Positions 27,301 to 36,826 are shown, counted from the stretch's first letter. The stretch is DNA of 64,000 bases from an uncultured Muribaculaceae bacterium (GCA_944321705.1 CALUMG010000010.1:1-64000), one strand, 5' to 3'. Translations and numbers: made by a program. The notes: generated by a model not told the origin, from the sequence alone.

Positions 27301-29528
27301 TTGAATATGCCCTTGGCCTTGCTGAACGTGCCATCACCGTCGTTGTGGTACAGTCCGCTATCTTCAAATTGGCCTGGAAGTGCATAATCTACCAGCCCGT
27401 CGTTGTCATAGTCGAAGAACTGGTGCCCGTATTCGTTATAGAATATGCTGTTTCCTTCAACACGAGAAATCCAGTTGTCCATGACGCTTGCCGATTGTTG
27501 TGAAGTGGCTTGTGTGCCGTCGGCTGCCGTCATGGTGTGGACGATGGTTTTCTTTCCGGGCTTGTCCCACTTGACGGTTAGCAGCCCGCCACGGTCGCTC
27601 ACGATGCTCCCACCGTCGCCGAGTTGCCAAGAGTGGGTCATTCCGTCGCTCACGGTATAATGAATATCGAGTGTGCCCGTGGTGGAAGTCGAATTGGTCG
27701 AAAGGATAAAGTCCACAGGGATGTAAGTGTGCTTGAAGCTCGCTTCTTCGCTCCATGCCGAGCCGGCATGGTTGGGGTCGATAGCTTGAACGCTCACATA
27801 ATATGTGCCTGCCGGCCACGAGCGCAGGTCGAGGCTCTTTTCAAGGCTGCTGCCTGCGTTCCCGTCCATAAAGTTCCGGCGAGTGCCATCGGCAAGTGCA
27901 TGGCCGTCGACCATGTCGCACAGGCCGGGAGCCGACCCGATGCGCACGGCATAGGTAAGGTCTTTGGAACTTGAAAGATTGTCGGTCGATGAATTCCAAG
28001 AAATTTTCAAGCTGCCGGTTGATGCATTATAGCTTAATGCCGGGCGAGAAGGAACAACAGGCGAAGTGTTGGTCGTGGAATTGACTTTATAAACCGTTTG
28101 TCCACCGTCGAAGAAGTTGGATATGAACTTGTGCGACACCCAAATTTCGATACAGCCGTCACCGTCTATGTCTTCGGCTTCGATTGTGTAATTTTCAATG
28201 TCGTTGGGGAATCCAAATATGTCGTTATTGGAAGTAAGCGTGTATAGCACTTCGGCATCTCCTAACGAGAAGTTTGCGCCACCACGGCGCACCGATACGT
28301 TGTAGTTGTAAAACGTCTGCCAATTATCTCCTTGATAAGAATCGACATATTCGAGTAGAAGCAAGTCGTAAAAGCCGTCGTTATCTATGTCTCGGCAAGT
28401 GGAATAGATGTAATTCTTTTCAACATAGTCTTCGTGGGGAGTGAAATTGCCTTGGCCATCGTTTTCATAGAAGAGTGTGTAGCATGTGGTTCCGTCGGTG
28501 TTGTATGCACTGAAAATCACAAGAATGTCGACATCGCCGTCACGGTCGAAGTCGTAGCACCACACGGGTGAGTCGGCTGCAAGGTTATCCATAAGCGAGG
28601 TTTCTTTAAACTCGCCACCGCCTTGGTAAATCAAAGTCTTTACCACACCTTGTTCTCCGCCATATACTACATAGTCGGCAATACCGTCATCGTTGAGGTC
28701 ACGCACGCGCACTGCTCCACCCACGGTCGATACCACATATTTCCCTTCGGGTGTTCCGTAATATATGGTTCCGGTGGAGGCTTCTATCAAGTCGGCCAGC
28801 CCGTCACCGTTTAGGTCGAGTGTCATGTCGGGCAAAGATGAAGGCACGGGGTCGGAGTTTGGCTCAAGTGCGGCTCCTGTCAGGATAGCCCAAGGATTTG
28901 GCCCTAATGGCTTGTTTACCATTGAAGCTTCTTGCATCTCCATCCACGAGGCCGCGTTGAAATCTCCTTGATATTCCTCGTAAGCCACAGGAATCATCTG
29001 GGCCGACTGGATTGAGCCGTCGGGCATGTAGCGGTGCATGATAACATATTCATTTGATTTTTCTTCAGCAAGATCGGTGCAACCGTTGCGGTCGAAGTCC
29101 CAGTTGTTGAATAGCACCATCGTCTTGACATCATATTGTCCCAGGCCGTTGCTGATGGCTGCCCATTGCAGGTTGCCACTGAAACTCTCCGAGGCGAATA
29201 TGCCAATGTCGGGCACACCGTCGCCATTCACGTCATCGATGCCGGTAATGTAGGCGTATTGTGGTCCATACGTCTGAGTTTCGGTTGCAATGTTGATTGA
29301 GGTCTCTCCCGGTGCAAAATTTGATGAAAACCCGTCATGGATGTACAATGTCGAGGTGCTGGCGTTGTTGCCTTCGCCGAAGCAAGAAATAAAACCTTTT
29401 TCACCGACGCCTGAGAAGTCGTAAAATGCGTTTGCCGTTGGTAAAGGCACTGCAAACTGCCGCACGGCTCCTTCTTGAGCCATTAATGCAAAGGGCAGCA
29501 TAGACAACAATAATAAATTCTGTTTCAT
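24381..29528 (-). CDS. Giant FG-GAP/VCBS-repeat surface protein with T9SS type A sorting domain
   Basis: A 1715-residue secreted protein with signal peptide MKQNLLLLSMLPFALMAQ. Two halves repeat the same layout: FG-GAP repeats with calcium loops (first half DVNGDGVPD, DFDRNGCTD, DLNGDGLAD, DLNDDGIAD, DFDRDGDVD, DIDNDGFYD, DIDGDGCIE; second half DYDNDGLVD, DWNMDGLAD, DMNNDGLTD, DWDNDGLFD, DFDNDGYYD, DLDNNGYED), then a fibronectin-III-like domain and a PKD-like domain. More beta-sandwich modules, an Ig-like domain and a type A sorting domain (LPAGLYILRIKTADGLEAV, tail KVLKK) follow. The pattern implies two calcium-stabilised propellers on the cell surface or released by T9SS. Ligand unknown; adhesion or glycan binding is a guess. 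Monocistronic. Confidence 0.88.
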   Translation of the reverse strand: MKQNLLLLSMLPFALMAQEGAVRQFAVPLPTANAFYDFSGVGEKGFISCFGEGNNASTSTLYIHDGFSSNFAPGETSINIATETQTYGPQYAYITGIDDVNGDGVPDIGIFASESFSGNLQWAAISNGLGQYDVKTMVLFNNWDFDRNGCTDLAEEKSNEYVIMHRYMPDGSIQSAQMIPVAYEEYQGDFNAASWMEMQEASMVNKPLGPNPWAILTGAALEPNSDPVPSSLPDMTLDLNGDGLADLIEASTGTIYYGTPEGKYVVSTVGGAVRVRDLNDDGIADYVVYGGEQGVVKTLIYQGGGEFKETSLMDNLAADSPVWCYDFDRDGDVDILVIFSAYNTDGTTCYTLFYENDGQGNFTPHEDYVEKNYIYSTCRDIDNDGFYDLLLLEYVDSYQGDNWQTFYNYNVSVRRGGANFSLGDAEVLYTLTSNNDIFGFPNDIENYTIEAEDIDGDGCIEIWVSHKFISNFFDGGQTVYKVNSTTNTSPVVPSRPALSYNASTGSLKISWNSSTDNLSSSKDLTYAVRIGSAPGLCDMVDGHALADGTRRNFMDGNAGSSLEKSLDLRSWPAGTYYVSVQAIDPNHAGSAWSEEASFKHTYIPVDFILSTNSTSTTGTLDIHYTVSDGMTHSWQLGDGGSIVSDRGGLLTVKWDKPGKKTIVHTMTAADGTQATSQQSASVMDNWISRVEGNSIFYNEYGHQFFDYDNDGLVDYALPGQFEDSGLYHNDGDGTFSKAKGIFNQGLDFDYAVWIDWNMDGLADLLYNTDATNEYGVLLNSGNGSFSKKSGLGDLCDQYITSKADMNNDGLTDFLSSTEIARNNGDGTFSTIECNNEYSGFINLQNTFDWDNDGLFDSYYFYPDRNDYTMLYVYRNIGNLEFERIEVPFETPVPRTGFAVPSVVDFDNDGYYDILYWAKGGNMKVLKNDSNQRFIDGYTIEMGLEYTGSVLYEGDYCNYALFDLDNNGYEDILITSYDESRQNLCAIYAVYVDSPTSYRQGFISDALNINDDAIIIKTIETGKSPIVYYSFDTESNSENQTTVVNTRPTAPVTVAARQTETGLHIEWSAATDAETPTKKLRYNLSVKKKGVTGENSYIISPLNGGSNATGPYSGIQQAPANYDPTSSRYCFHRATQFDIPIDRLPVGEYEIQVQTIDLWGETSDFSAPVTVKVETAPRISAPAMTTVGQQAIIEYVGTRDEGVEPVWDFDGGTITSGSSWGPYHVSWKDFGQKTVSVTVNGVRSEVVIGVNRWWDVLIDMPDEVYFNSPFEITMSEIPKSATLRWELSGETNPGEDLEISTVAGEPAGTARIIGHPELTSRRLTLYATIDGNTQERYMDFTVLPEIEGPEITMVESDGNRNVVTWNVSALPAACNEVIIYKEGAVLNEFVEIGRAAKTAGRFTDITSDNSVRSERYALAMTLATGETSPIGNPHQTVLLTINRGIAEGSYNLIWNPYVGRDIASYRILRGSSPDALQEITTLAGSATSYVDAAPGSLQYYAIELVPALTQASAIRPMAESDVSVRSNVVYAGNAASIQYVTDMRIVSLQGNTNLTEEAPVAYLYTEILPTSAAYQRVDWSIVEGEDLVTVNAYGVVTAIPDRPGGTATVKATATDGSGTEATLQLTVDPMSSVEKVMTDRNASLRTYPQPVDNILYMSAADEITQAWLYDIRGSLVITEKQQNITQLEIGSLPAGLYILRIKTADGLEAVTKVLKK

Positions 29529-29777
29529 AGCAAAAAGTCCTTAATGAGTTGATAAATATTGTTGAATTATAATAACTCGATAAAAATGGAGTCGAAAGGT
29601 TGATTACGTTTTTTACAAGTTGTGTTTTGGTATTAAGAAAATAGCATCTTGTAAAATTCTTTATGGCTAAGATAGGAATTTTAATGGAGAGTTACACTAT
29701 TATCAGGCCATAAATTTGGCATTTATGTGATAATTATATCAAAAAAAGTAATTGTTTTGGATGGATTTTGGGAATAT
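29529..29777 (+). other. AT-rich intergenic region without recognised gene
   Basis: About 250 bases upstream of the giant FG-GAP gene. No open frame of note and no full TTTG/TAnnTTTG promoter pair on either strand; it presumably holds the promoter of the minus-strand surface-protein gene in a form I cannot recognise. Confidence 0.4.
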
Positions 29778-29811
29778 ATAAAAAAAGTCCAGTCTTTTTA
29801 CGACCGGACTC
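29778..29811 (-). terminator. Intrinsic terminator after asd
   Basis: Minus-strand stem AGTCCGGTC / GACTGGACT (one mismatch) with a 7-base loop, followed by TTTTTTTATAT. Confidence 0.88.
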
Positions 29812-29846
29812 TTGACTTATTTGGATTTTGCTGCTGTTGTTGCGTA

Positions 29847-30854
29847 TCATTTTTTGTGAGCAAGGATGTATTGGGCAATTTGGACAGCATTCAAGGCTGC
29901 ACCTTTCTTGATTTGATCTCCAACGGCCCAGAAACTCAACCCGTTTTCGTTAGCCAGGTCTTTCCTTATTCGCCCCACATAAACAGGGTCTTTGCCTGCA
30001 ATGAATAACGGCATTGGATATTGCTTGTTGGCCGGGTCGTCGCATACGACGATTCCTTCGGCTTTGGCAAATGCTTCACGAGCCTCTTCGGGCGATATGG
30101 GATGCTCGGTTTCCACCCATATTGCTTCGCTGTGAGCACGCATCACAGGAACTCTCACGCACATCGCGCTTACGCTTATGCCGGGTTCATGCATTATTTT
30201 GCGAGTTTCGTTGAACATTTTCATTTCCTCTTTAGTGTATCCGTTGTCTTGGAACACGTCGATGTGAGGAATCACGTTGTAAGCAAGCTGGTATGCAAAT
30301 TTTTCGACAACAGCTTCTTTTCCTGCGGCGAGGTCGCTGTATTGTTTTACGAGTTCATCCATGGCGGCAGCTCCTGCTCCGCTTGCAGCTTGATAAGTTG
30401 CCACATGTACGCGTTTTATCTTCGACAAGTCGTTGATAGGTTTCAGCGCCACTACCATCTGTATGGTTGTGCAATTAGGATTTGCTATTATGTTGCGCGG
30501 GGTGTTGAAGGCATCGTCGCCGTTTACTTCAGGAACAACCAAAGGTACATCGTCGTCCATGCGGAACGCACTTGAATTGTCGATCATCAATGTTCCGAAT
30601 TTTGTTATCGTTTCGGCAAATTCTTTAGATGTTCCGGCACCTGCCGATGTGAAAGCGATGTCTACTCCCTTGAAATCATCATTATGTTTTAATTCCTTTA
30701 CGGTAATCTCTTTGCCGTTGAAAGGATATTTGCGTCCGGCACTGCGGCTCGAACCGAACAATAGCAATTCATCAGCTGGAAAATGCTGCTCTTGCAGCAC
30801 TCTTAGAAATTCTTGTCCCACGGCGCCACTTGCACCCACAATCGCTACTTTCAT
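29847..30854 (-). CDS. asd: Aspartate-semialdehyde dehydrogenase
   Basis: Reduces L-4-aspartyl phosphate to aspartate semialdehyde with NADPH, the branch step to lysine/diaminopimelate, threonine and methionine. The 335-residue protein opens with the NADP-binding motif [12 protein letters not shown], has the catalytic cysteine at 128 in NPNCTT, and carries the substrate-site region [14 protein letters not shown]. Monocistronic with its own terminator; the leader holds two tandem copies of a palindromic repeat (30884-31062). Confidence 0.96.
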   Translation of the reverse strand: MKVAIVGASGAVGQEFLRVLQEQHFPADELLLFGSSRSAGRKYPFNGKEITVKELKHNDDFKGVDIAFTSAGAGTSKEFAETITKFGTLMIDNSSAFRMDDDVPLVVPEVNGDDAFNTPRNIIANPNCTTIQMVVALKPINDLSKIKRVHVATYQAASGAGAAAMDELVKQYSDLAAGKEAVVEKFAYQLAYNVIPHIDVFQDNGYTKEEMKMFNETRKIMHEPGISVSAMCVRVPVMRAHSEAIWVETEHPISPEEAREAFAKAEGIVVCDDPANKQYPMPLFIAGKDPVYVGRIRKDLANENGLSFWAVGDQIKKGAALNAVQIAQYILAHKK

Positions 30855-30883
30855 TTTGTTCTTCTTGTCTTTTTAGTCTATAA

Positions 30884-31062
30884 TTTCATAATCCGGGATG
30901 CGTCTCGGCAATGTAAAATTTAAGCAAGCTTGAATTTTCCTATTGCTCTCGACTTTCACCGTATTTTCATAATCCGGGATGCGTCTCGGCAGTGTAAAAT
31001 TTGAGCAAGCTCGAATTTTCCTATTGCTCTCGACTTTCACCGTATTTTCATAATCCGGGATG
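30884..31062 (+). repeat. Tandem 81-bp palindromic repeat, two full copies plus a partial third
   Basis: Units start at 30884 and 30965, with a third cut short at 31046-31062. Each runs TTTCATAATCCGGGATGCG, TCTCGGCA, a hairpin (AAAATT.AAGC-AA-GCTT.AATTTT in copy 1), then CTCGACTTTCACCGTATTTT. Copy 2 has GAGC/GCTC where copy 1 has AAGC/GCTT, a paired change that keeps the stem. Outer bases GCAAT/ATTGC also pair. The block lies in the asd leader in reverse orientation to that gene. Related copies occur near 42.6, 45.55 and 49.35 kb. Confidence 0.92.
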
Positions 31063-31070
31063 CAAAGTTA
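31063..31070 (-). promoter_or_regulatory. Possible -7 box of asd
   Basis: Minus-strand TAACTTTG, an exact TAnnTTTG match, with no clear -33 TTTG. If used, the asd leader would be about 200 bases and would contain both repeat hairpins. Confidence 0.45.
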
Positions 31071-31166
31071 CACATAGTATTAATTATAAAAGTAAAATTG
31101 CATCAGATTTTTGCGTTTTTGCTAAAAATATGCCATGATACATGTCATATTGTAACTTGAAGCCGG

Positions 31167-32810
31167 TTAATTCCGAGTCCTGGAAGTCTCATTGTTTCGA
31201 GTTTCTGTATTGGCAGGCGGAGCGAGCAATGAACGAAAACGTCTGTCATCGTTTATTATTTTCATTGCTTCGAGGAAAATGTCGTCGTGGTGGTTTATTA
31301 CGAGCATGTAGGCTCCCGGGTCGGAATAAACATCACGAGCTATCAATGCTTTTGTTATATCTTTTATGAGCGGTTCGCTGTTGGCATATTGCAGGTTGTC
31401 AAATTTCACGCTGTCGCGCATGCCAGCATCCCTCAAAGCAGACATTATGGAATTGTCGATTGTGAAATGTTGGTCGAAGTCGGCAACGGTTTTATACTTC
31501 TTTAGAATCTCTTTGCGATGAGAGTCGACATAATCGACAACAAACTGGTTCACAGTGCCACGGGCCACAAGGTCTCGATAATAATCGGTAAATTCGGTGG
31601 TGTCGAGTGGTACGAATATGTCGGGCATTATGCCTCCTCCGCCATATATCACGCGATGGGCGCGAAGAGTTTCGTATTTGAGGGAATCAGAGAAATGGAT
31701 GCTGTCGGCATGAGCAAGTTCCCCGTCGACAAGCCTGTTGTAGATGTCCATGTCATATTTTTCGCTGTCTCCGGCTTTGTAGGGCTTTTGGATGCAACGT
31801 CCCGAAGGAGTATAATAGCGAGCTACGGTCAAGCGCATCATCGAGCCGTCGTTGAAGCGGAACGGACGTTGTACGAGACCTTTGCCGAACGTCCTTCTTC
31901 CAACGATTACGGCACGATCCCAGTCTTGCAAGGCTCCCGATAATATTTCGCTTGCCGATGCTGAATATTGGTTTACCATCACGACCACCTTGAAGTCATC
32001 ATTTTTAAATCGTCCCCGGCCGTTTGCCTTGGCCTCATATTTCGGTGAGTTGTTGCCGAGTGTGTACACGATTTCTTGTCCTGAGTCAAGGAAATTGTTA
32101 GCCAGCTCAACCGCCGTTTGCAAGTATCCGCCTCCATTGTTTGTGAGGTCGATGATGAGTTGTTTCATCCCTTTTTTCCTCAATTTGTCGACGGCATCAC
32201 AAAACTCGTCGTTTGTTTTTTTGCCGAAGCGGCTTATTTTTATGTAGCCTGTTTTTTCATCGGCCATGTAGGAGGCATCGATGCTGTACACAGGGATATC
32301 ATCGCGAGTGATTCGGAACGGGATGGGTTGCGACACTCCTCGGCGTTTCACGAGGACGTTCACCTTGGTGCCTTTTTTCCCACGCAGCATTTTCATGATA
32401 CGCGTGTTGCTCATTTTCATGCCTGCAATCACGGTGTCTTCCACCTCGATGATGCGGTCGCCGGCATAAATGCCGACTTTCTCGGCAGGACCGCCAGCTA
32501 CGGTCTGTATCACATAAAGCGTGTCGGCGTTCATGTTAAACTGGATGCCTATTCCGCTGAATTCGCCTTCGAGAGGCTCTTCAAGTTCTTTAGTTTCTTC
32601 AGGAGTGCTGTAGGAAGAATGCGGGTCGAGCTGCTGGAGCATCCCTTTTATAGCATCTTCCACCAGCTTGTCTTCGCTTATGGAGTCGACATAGAATTGC
32701 GAGATTGCAAACTCCGCGTTCATCAACTTTTTCAAGTGTTCTTGTCCTGATATATTGAATGCCAAGACTGTCATTGTGACAGCCGTGAACAAGATTCTCT
32801 TTATTGCCAT
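31167..32810 (-). CDS. S41 family C-terminal processing protease
   Basis: A 547-residue exported serine protease: signal sequence, N-terminal helical region, PDZ domain (about 80-165, EGEFSGIGIQFNM and PAEKVGIYAGDRI) and S41 catalytic core. The Ser-Lys dyad is visible as S285 in SASASE and K310 in FGKG, spaced 25 residues as in Prc/CtpA. It probably trims or degrades periplasmic proteins near their C-termini. Third gene of the parE-coaD-ctp run, 39 bases after coaD. Confidence 0.93.
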   Translation of the reverse strand: MAIKRILFTAVTMTVLAFNISGQEHLKKLMNAEFAISQFYVDSISEDKLVEDAIKGMLQQLDPHSSYSTPEETKELEEPLEGEFSGIGIQFNMNADTLYVIQTVAGGPAEKVGIYAGDRIIEVEDTVIAGMKMSNTRIMKMLRGKKGTKVNVLVKRRGVSQPIPFRITRDDIPVYSIDASYMADEKTGYIKISRFGKKTNDEFCDAVDKLRKKGMKQLIIDLTNNGGGYLQTAVELANNFLDSGQEIVYTLGNNSPKYEAKANGRGRFKNDDFKVVVMVNQYSASASEILSGALQDWDRAVIVGRRTFGKGLVQRPFRFNDGSMMRLTVARYYTPSGRCIQKPYKAGDSEKYDMDIYNRLVDGELAHADSIHFSDSLKYETLRAHRVIYGGGGIMPDIFVPLDTTEFTDYYRDLVARGTVNQFVVDYVDSHRKEILKKYKTVADFDQHFTIDNSIMSALRDAGMRDSVKFDNLQYANSEPLIKDITKALIARDVYSDPGAYMLVINHHDDIFLEAMKIINDDRRFRSLLAPPANTETRNNETSRTRN

Positions 32811-32849
32811 ATAGTTTTTATTTAGATTGTGCCAATTTGAGTTATTATG

Positions 32850-33362
32850 TCATTTCACTTTCCAAGTGTCCGGAATCAGGCTGGGATCGCAATGTCGTGG
32901 CAGGTAGGCTCTCACATCTTGGCCGTATTTCACAAGTTCGCGCACGATGCTTGAGCTTATGTGGCTGTATTCGGGCAGGGTGTACAGAAGCACAGTTTCT
33001 ATTCCCGACAAAGCACGGTTTACCTCGGCAAGGTTCTTTTCATATTCGAAGTCTTGTATCATTCGCACTCCGCGCAGCATGAATTGCGCTCCATATTTCT
33101 TGGCTGCATCGACAGTGAGACCGTCGTAGGCTACAACCTTTACACGCGGTTCGTTGCGAAAGATGCCGTTTATCCACTTCAATCGGTCTTCGAGTGTTGT
33201 AAGTGTCAATTTGTTGTAGTTTACGCCTATGGCTACCACTATTTCGTCGAATAGCGGCAATGCACGTTCCACAATCGACTCGTGCCCTACGGTAAATGGG
33301 TCGAACGACCCTGGAAACAAGGCGATGCGTTTGCCGGGTTCATTTGGTAATGTCTTCTTCAT
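32850..33362 (-). CDS. coaD: Pantetheine-phosphate adenylyltransferase
   Basis: Transfers AMP from ATP to 4'-phosphopantetheine, the penultimate step of coenzyme A synthesis. The 170-residue protein has the nucleotidyltransferase motif [10 protein letters not shown] near the start, [12 protein letters not shown] in the middle and the ISSSIVRE motif near the end. The start at 33362 is fixed by homology: it overlaps the last 23 bases of parE, and the longer frame is antisense-like padding. Overlap with parE suggests coupled translation. Confidence 0.95.
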   Translation of the reverse strand: MKKTLPNEPGKRIALFPGSFDPFTVGHESIVERALPLFDEIVVAIGVNYNKLTLTTLEDRLKWINGIFRNEPRVKVVAYDGLTVDAAKKYGAQFMLRGVRMIQDFEYEKNLAEVNRALSGIETVLLYTLPEYSHISSSIVRELVKYGQDVRAYLPRHCDPSLIPDTWKVK

Positions 33363-35283
33363 CTTCGATAACCAGATTGTCAATGATAAAATTTTGCCTT
33401 TCCATGGTGTTCTTTCCCATGTAGAAAGCAAGCATCTCTTGCACAGAATCCTCTTTGCGCAAGGTGACTCGGTCGAGTCGCATGTCGGGGCCGATGAAAT
33501 CGCGGAACTCGTCGTCGGATATTTCTCCAAGGCCTTTGAAACGGGTTATTTCGGCATTGTCCCCGAGTTTATTTATAGCAGCGACTCGTTCTTCATCGGT
33601 GTAGCAGTAGTATGTTTCCACTTTGTTGCTTCCTGCTTCGCGAGAACCGGAACGACGCTTGCGCTTGGCCTCCTTCTTGTTGCGAACCCTGAAAAGAGGT
33701 GTTTGCAAGATATAGACATGCCCGGTCTTTACTAATTCGGGGAAAAATTGCAGCAGGAATGTGATCATGAGCAGGCGTATGTGCATTCCGTCGACATCGG
33801 CATCGGTGGCTATGATGACTTTGTTGTAGCGTAGGCCTTCAAGACCTCCTTCTATGTTCAATGCAGCTTGCAACAGGTTGAATTCATCGTTTTTGTAGAC
33901 GATGGTCTGTGCCATTCCGTAGGAGTTTAGCGGCTTGCCTCGCAAAGAGAACACGGCTTGAGTCTCCACGTCCCTGATTTTTGTTATCGAGCCGCTTGCC
34001 GAGTCGCCCTCGGTTATGAATATCATCGTTTCGTCACGGCGGTCTCCCTTGGCATCGTTGTAGTGGACGCGACAATCGCGCAGTTTCCTGTTGTGGAGAG
34101 CCACTTTTTTGGCCTTTTCACGAGCCTGCTTGGCTACTCCGGCCATGGCTTTGCGTTCCTTTTCCGACTCGACGATTTTTTTCAGCATCGTTTCGGCCAC
34201 GTCGGTGTTTTTGTGCAAGTAATTGTCGAGTTCCTTCTTGATGTAGTCGTTGATGAACTTGTAGACCGTTGGGCCACCTTCATACATGACGGTGCTGCCG
34301 AGCTTGATTTTGGTCTGTGATTCAAAAATAGGTTCGATTACTTTTATGCTTATTGCAGCGACGATGCCGTTGCGGATGTCGGAATATTCAAAATTCTTGT
34401 TGTAAAATTCCTTGATGGTTCGGGACAGAGCTTCCCTGAATGCCGATTGGTGAGTACCTCCTTGCGTGGTGTGCTGGCCGTTGACAAAGGAGTAGAACTC
34501 TTCGCCATACTGCTGAGCATGGGTTATTACCACTTCAATATCCTTGTCCTTGAAATGGATGAGCGGATAAAGCGGTTGGTTGGTCATGTATTCGTTCACG
34601 AGGTCGGCCAGACCGTTGCGTGAGTGATATTTGCGTCCGTTGTAGTTTATTGTCAATCCGGTGTTAAGGAACGAATAGTTCTTAATCATCGGCTCGACAT
34701 ACTCTTCTCGGTATTCAAAATTCTTGAACAAGGTAGCATCCGGCTTGAATTGGATTAACGTGCCATTAGGCTCATTTCCGATTGCTTCGACAATTCCGCT
34801 GTCTTCCAATAACTTGCCTTGGGAGAATCGGGCGAATGCAGTTTGTCCGTCACGGAATGATTGTACATACAGCGACTCCGACAGAGCGTTTGCGGCTTTC
34901 AATCCCACACCGTTCAGTCCCACCGAGCCTTTGTAGTTTTCGTTGTCGAACTTTCCGCTCGTGTTCATTTTCGAGGCAGCATCACGCACATCGGCAAGAG
35001 GAATGCCACGACCGTGGTCGCGTATGGTCACGGTATTGTCGACGACTGTCACTTCAATCGTGTTGCCGAATCCTGCAAGGTGTTCGTCTACGGCATTATC
35101 CATTACCTCTTTGAACAGCACATATATGCCATCGTCAGGTTGGGAGCCGTCACCAAGTTTGCCTATGTACATTCCCGGTCGTAACCGTATGTGTTCAAGA
35201 GCTTCAAGAGTGACGAGCTTGTTGTATTCGCCTAATGTTTTGTCGAGCGGATTTATTGTTTCCTGTCCTGTTTCTTCTGCCAT
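33340..35283 (-). CDS. parE: DNA topoisomerase IV subunit B (type IIA topoisomerase ATPase subunit)
   Basis: ATPase subunit of a type IIA topoisomerase that decatenates chromosomes. The 647-residue protein has the GHKL ATPase motifs ([39 protein letters not shown]), the transducer region, and the TOPRIM motifs [16 protein letters not shown] and [10 protein letters not shown]. Length and the lack of a GyrB-type insertion favour ParE over GyrB, though the split is not absolute. No parC follows; coaD and an S41 protease gene do. Confidence 0.9.
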   Translation of the reverse strand: MAEETGQETINPLDKTLGEYNKLVTLEALEHIRLRPGMYIGKLGDGSQPDDGIYVLFKEVMDNAVDEHLAGFGNTIEVTVVDNTVTIRDHGRGIPLADVRDAASKMNTSGKFDNENYKGSVGLNGVGLKAANALSESLYVQSFRDGQTAFARFSQGKLLEDSGIVEAIGNEPNGTLIQFKPDATLFKNFEYREEYVEPMIKNYSFLNTGLTINYNGRKYHSRNGLADLVNEYMTNQPLYPLIHFKDKDIEVVITHAQQYGEEFYSFVNGQHTTQGGTHQSAFREALSRTIKEFYNKNFEYSDIRNGIVAAISIKVIEPIFESQTKIKLGSTVMYEGGPTVYKFINDYIKKELDNYLHKNTDVAETMLKKIVESEKERKAMAGVAKQAREKAKKVALHNRKLRDCRVHYNDAKGDRRDETMIFITEGDSASGSITKIRDVETQAVFSLRGKPLNSYGMAQTIVYKNDEFNLLQAALNIEGGLEGLRYNKVIIATDADVDGMHIRLLMITFLLQFFPELVKTGHVYILQTPLFRVRNKKEAKRKRRSGSREAGSNKVETYYCYTDEERVAAINKLGDNAEITRFKGLGEISDDEFRDFIGPDMRLDRVTLRKEDSVQEMLAFYMGKNTMERQNFIIDNLVIEDEEDITK

Positions 35284-35320
35284 TTGCTTTCATCAAGGAG
35301 GTTAAAAGTCTCCTAATTCG

Positions 35321-35351
35321 CAAAAATACTAATTTTTTGCGAGTGTCGCAA
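35321..35351 (-). promoter_or_regulatory. Promoter of parE-coaD-ctp
   Basis: Minus-strand TTG (about 35351-35349), 20-bp spacer, TATTTTTG (35328-35321), an exact TAnnTTTG box. Confidence 0.65.
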
Positions 35352-35405
35352 CTTGCATATTTTGTTATCGGCAATGGTAGAAGGGCGTTGGTGTAATGAA
35401 ATGGC

Positions 35406-36347
35406 TTATTTGACGAGCAATTTGACAATGTGAGATGCTCCGCGCCCTCCGGCTGCGATGTAGCTTCGCAGCAACGGGTATAGCCATCGAGCTGTCTTGT
35501 CGTATCTCATTCGGGCGTATGCTTTTTCATATAACGGGGCTGCAAGGTCGCGGCGGCCTTCGGCAATGTAGAGTCCCGACAGGGTCATACGCCTGAATTC
35601 CACATATTTCAGCAGCCGTTCTTTGATGCATGGGTCGGCAAGTTCCTTTATGTCTTGTTCCACAGAGTCGATGGCAAGTTCCCATGAACCGTGCTTAGAA
35701 GCAAAGTTTGTGCCTGTGATGGAGATTCTTTGCAAGAATACATGTATTAGGGGGGAATCGGTCATGAATGACGTTTTAGGATTCTTTAGCAGCAATCGCA
35801 TTGAAAATTCCCAATCATCCCATCCGAGTAGAGCCTCGTTCCACCATCCGGCCGATTCACATGATTCTTTTTTTATCATGCACTGCGAAGGGCTTGTGCA
35901 TGAATGGAACAGATGGTTTACAAGCAGATCTTTGGTGTAGAAAGGTTTTTCGGTTTTTATGCCGTCAAGGTTCGTGATGTCGGCTCTTGCTATCACCATG
36001 TCGGTGTCATTGGCAGCCACTATGAATTTCTCTACTAATGAAGGATCCATTGCGTCGTCGCTGTCAAAGAAAATCAACCACTTGCCGGTTGCGGCGTGAC
36101 CACCTTTGTTGCGTGCCACCGCCGCGCCTTGTCGGCTTTCTTGCATTACGATTATACGGAAGTCGGTAGACTCGTGTCTTGATTTGAATCCGTTGAGTAC
36201 TTCGAGGGTGTTGTCGGTTGAGTTATTATCCACAAGGATCAGTTCGAGTGGACGGTAGCTTTGTGCTGCTACCGATTGCAATGTGCGTCCCACAATGCCG
36301 GCGCGGTTGTAAACAGGTATTATGATTGAAACGAGTTCATTTCCCAT
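35406..36347 (-). CDS. Family 2 glycosyltransferase
   Basis: A 313-residue GT-A fold enzyme. The N-terminus has the nucleotide-sugar pattern SIIIPVYNRAGIVGRTLQSV, the LVDNNSTDNT loop and the metal-binding DSDD motif in LIFFDSDDAMDPS. The C-terminal part has no clear membrane segment. It probably adds a sugar to a surface glycan at the cytoplasmic face; donor and acceptor are unknown. It stands alone, 56 bases after the DUF2442 gene, with no terminator recognised. Confidence 0.88.
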   Translation of the reverse strand: MGNELVSIIIPVYNRAGIVGRTLQSVAAQSYRPLELILVDNNSTDNTLEVLNGFKSRHESTDFRIIVMQESRQGAAVARNKGGHAATGKWLIFFDSDDAMDPSLVEKFIVAANDTDMVIARADITNLDGIKTEKPFYTKDLLVNHLFHSCTSPSQCMIKKESCESAGWWNEALLGWDDWEFSMRLLLKNPKTSFMTDSPLIHVFLQRISITGTNFASKHGSWELAIDSVEQDIKELADPCIKERLLKYVEFRRMTLSGLYIAEGRRDLAAPLYEKAYARMRYDKTARWLYPLLRSYIAAGGRGASHIVKLLVK

Positions 36348-36402
36348 TGGCTTGCGATGTCGTTATTACTATGAGATTGATAGTGAATTTTTTGCTTTTG
36401 CA

Positions 36403-36819
36403 TTAAGCTACAGAAATGGAACTTAGTTCTCGACCGATAGAGCGTATTGTTTCAAAGATAGCTTCCAGTCGTTCTGCGGATGGTTTCTTAGTACCGCTTA
36501 CATATTGGGCGAACAAGCTTTGTGAGATTCCCAATCTGCGCGCTATGGCAGAGGCGTTAAGTTCGGGATGTGCAATAAATATATCGTATAAAGGATTGTG
36601 TGTTTTTTTCATAAAGAATCCTTCGTAGCTCAAATCCTCATCTATTTCCCTCCAATGAATGCCATCTTTGCTCAATGTAAAGTTGGCACGTTGTTCAGGT
36701 GTGGCAAATCTCAATCTCGGAAACTCTGCAAATTTCTCGCAGGCTTCCTTCCCATCAATTGTGCGTATCCATATCGCTGTTTCGGTTAGCCAAACTTTTT
36801 CTACTGCAACATTTCCCAT
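36403..36819 (-). CDS. DUF2442 protein with C-terminal helix-turn-helix (putative antitoxin/regulator)
   Basis: A 138-residue cytosolic protein. Residues about 1-65 match DUF2442 (WIRTIDGKE, FPRLRFATPEQRANFTLS, GIHWREIDEDLSYEGFF), and the C-terminal half is a Cro/C1-type helix-turn-helix (SAIARRLGISQSLFAQYVSG). Such genes commonly follow a DUF4160 gene, and the pair has been suspected to act as a toxin-antitoxin-like module. Here the upstream DUF4160 gene is frameshifted, while this one looks intact. Seven bases separate the two. Confidence 0.83.
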   Translation of the reverse strand: MGNVAVEKVWLTETAIWIRTIDGKEACEKFAEFPRLRFATPEQRANFTLSKDGIHWREIDEDLSYEGFFMKKTHNPLYDIFIAHPELNASAIARRLGISQSLFAQYVSGTKKPSAERLEAIFETIRSIGRELSSISVA

Positions 36820-36826
36820 AATCCTA

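Noticed and set aside
26822..27819. Several long antisense frames within the FG-GAP gene
   Set aside because: Shadow frames created by the aspartate-rich repeats; the sense frame has a signal peptide, repeats and a sorting domain.
30884..31062. CRISPR-like array
   Set aside because: The two units are near identical along the full 81 bp with no variable spacers, and related copies are dispersed, so it is a tandem repeat.
33363..33530. N-terminal extension of CoaD by 56 codons
   Set aside because: It lies wholly inside parE in another frame; the nucleotidyltransferase fold begins at 33362.
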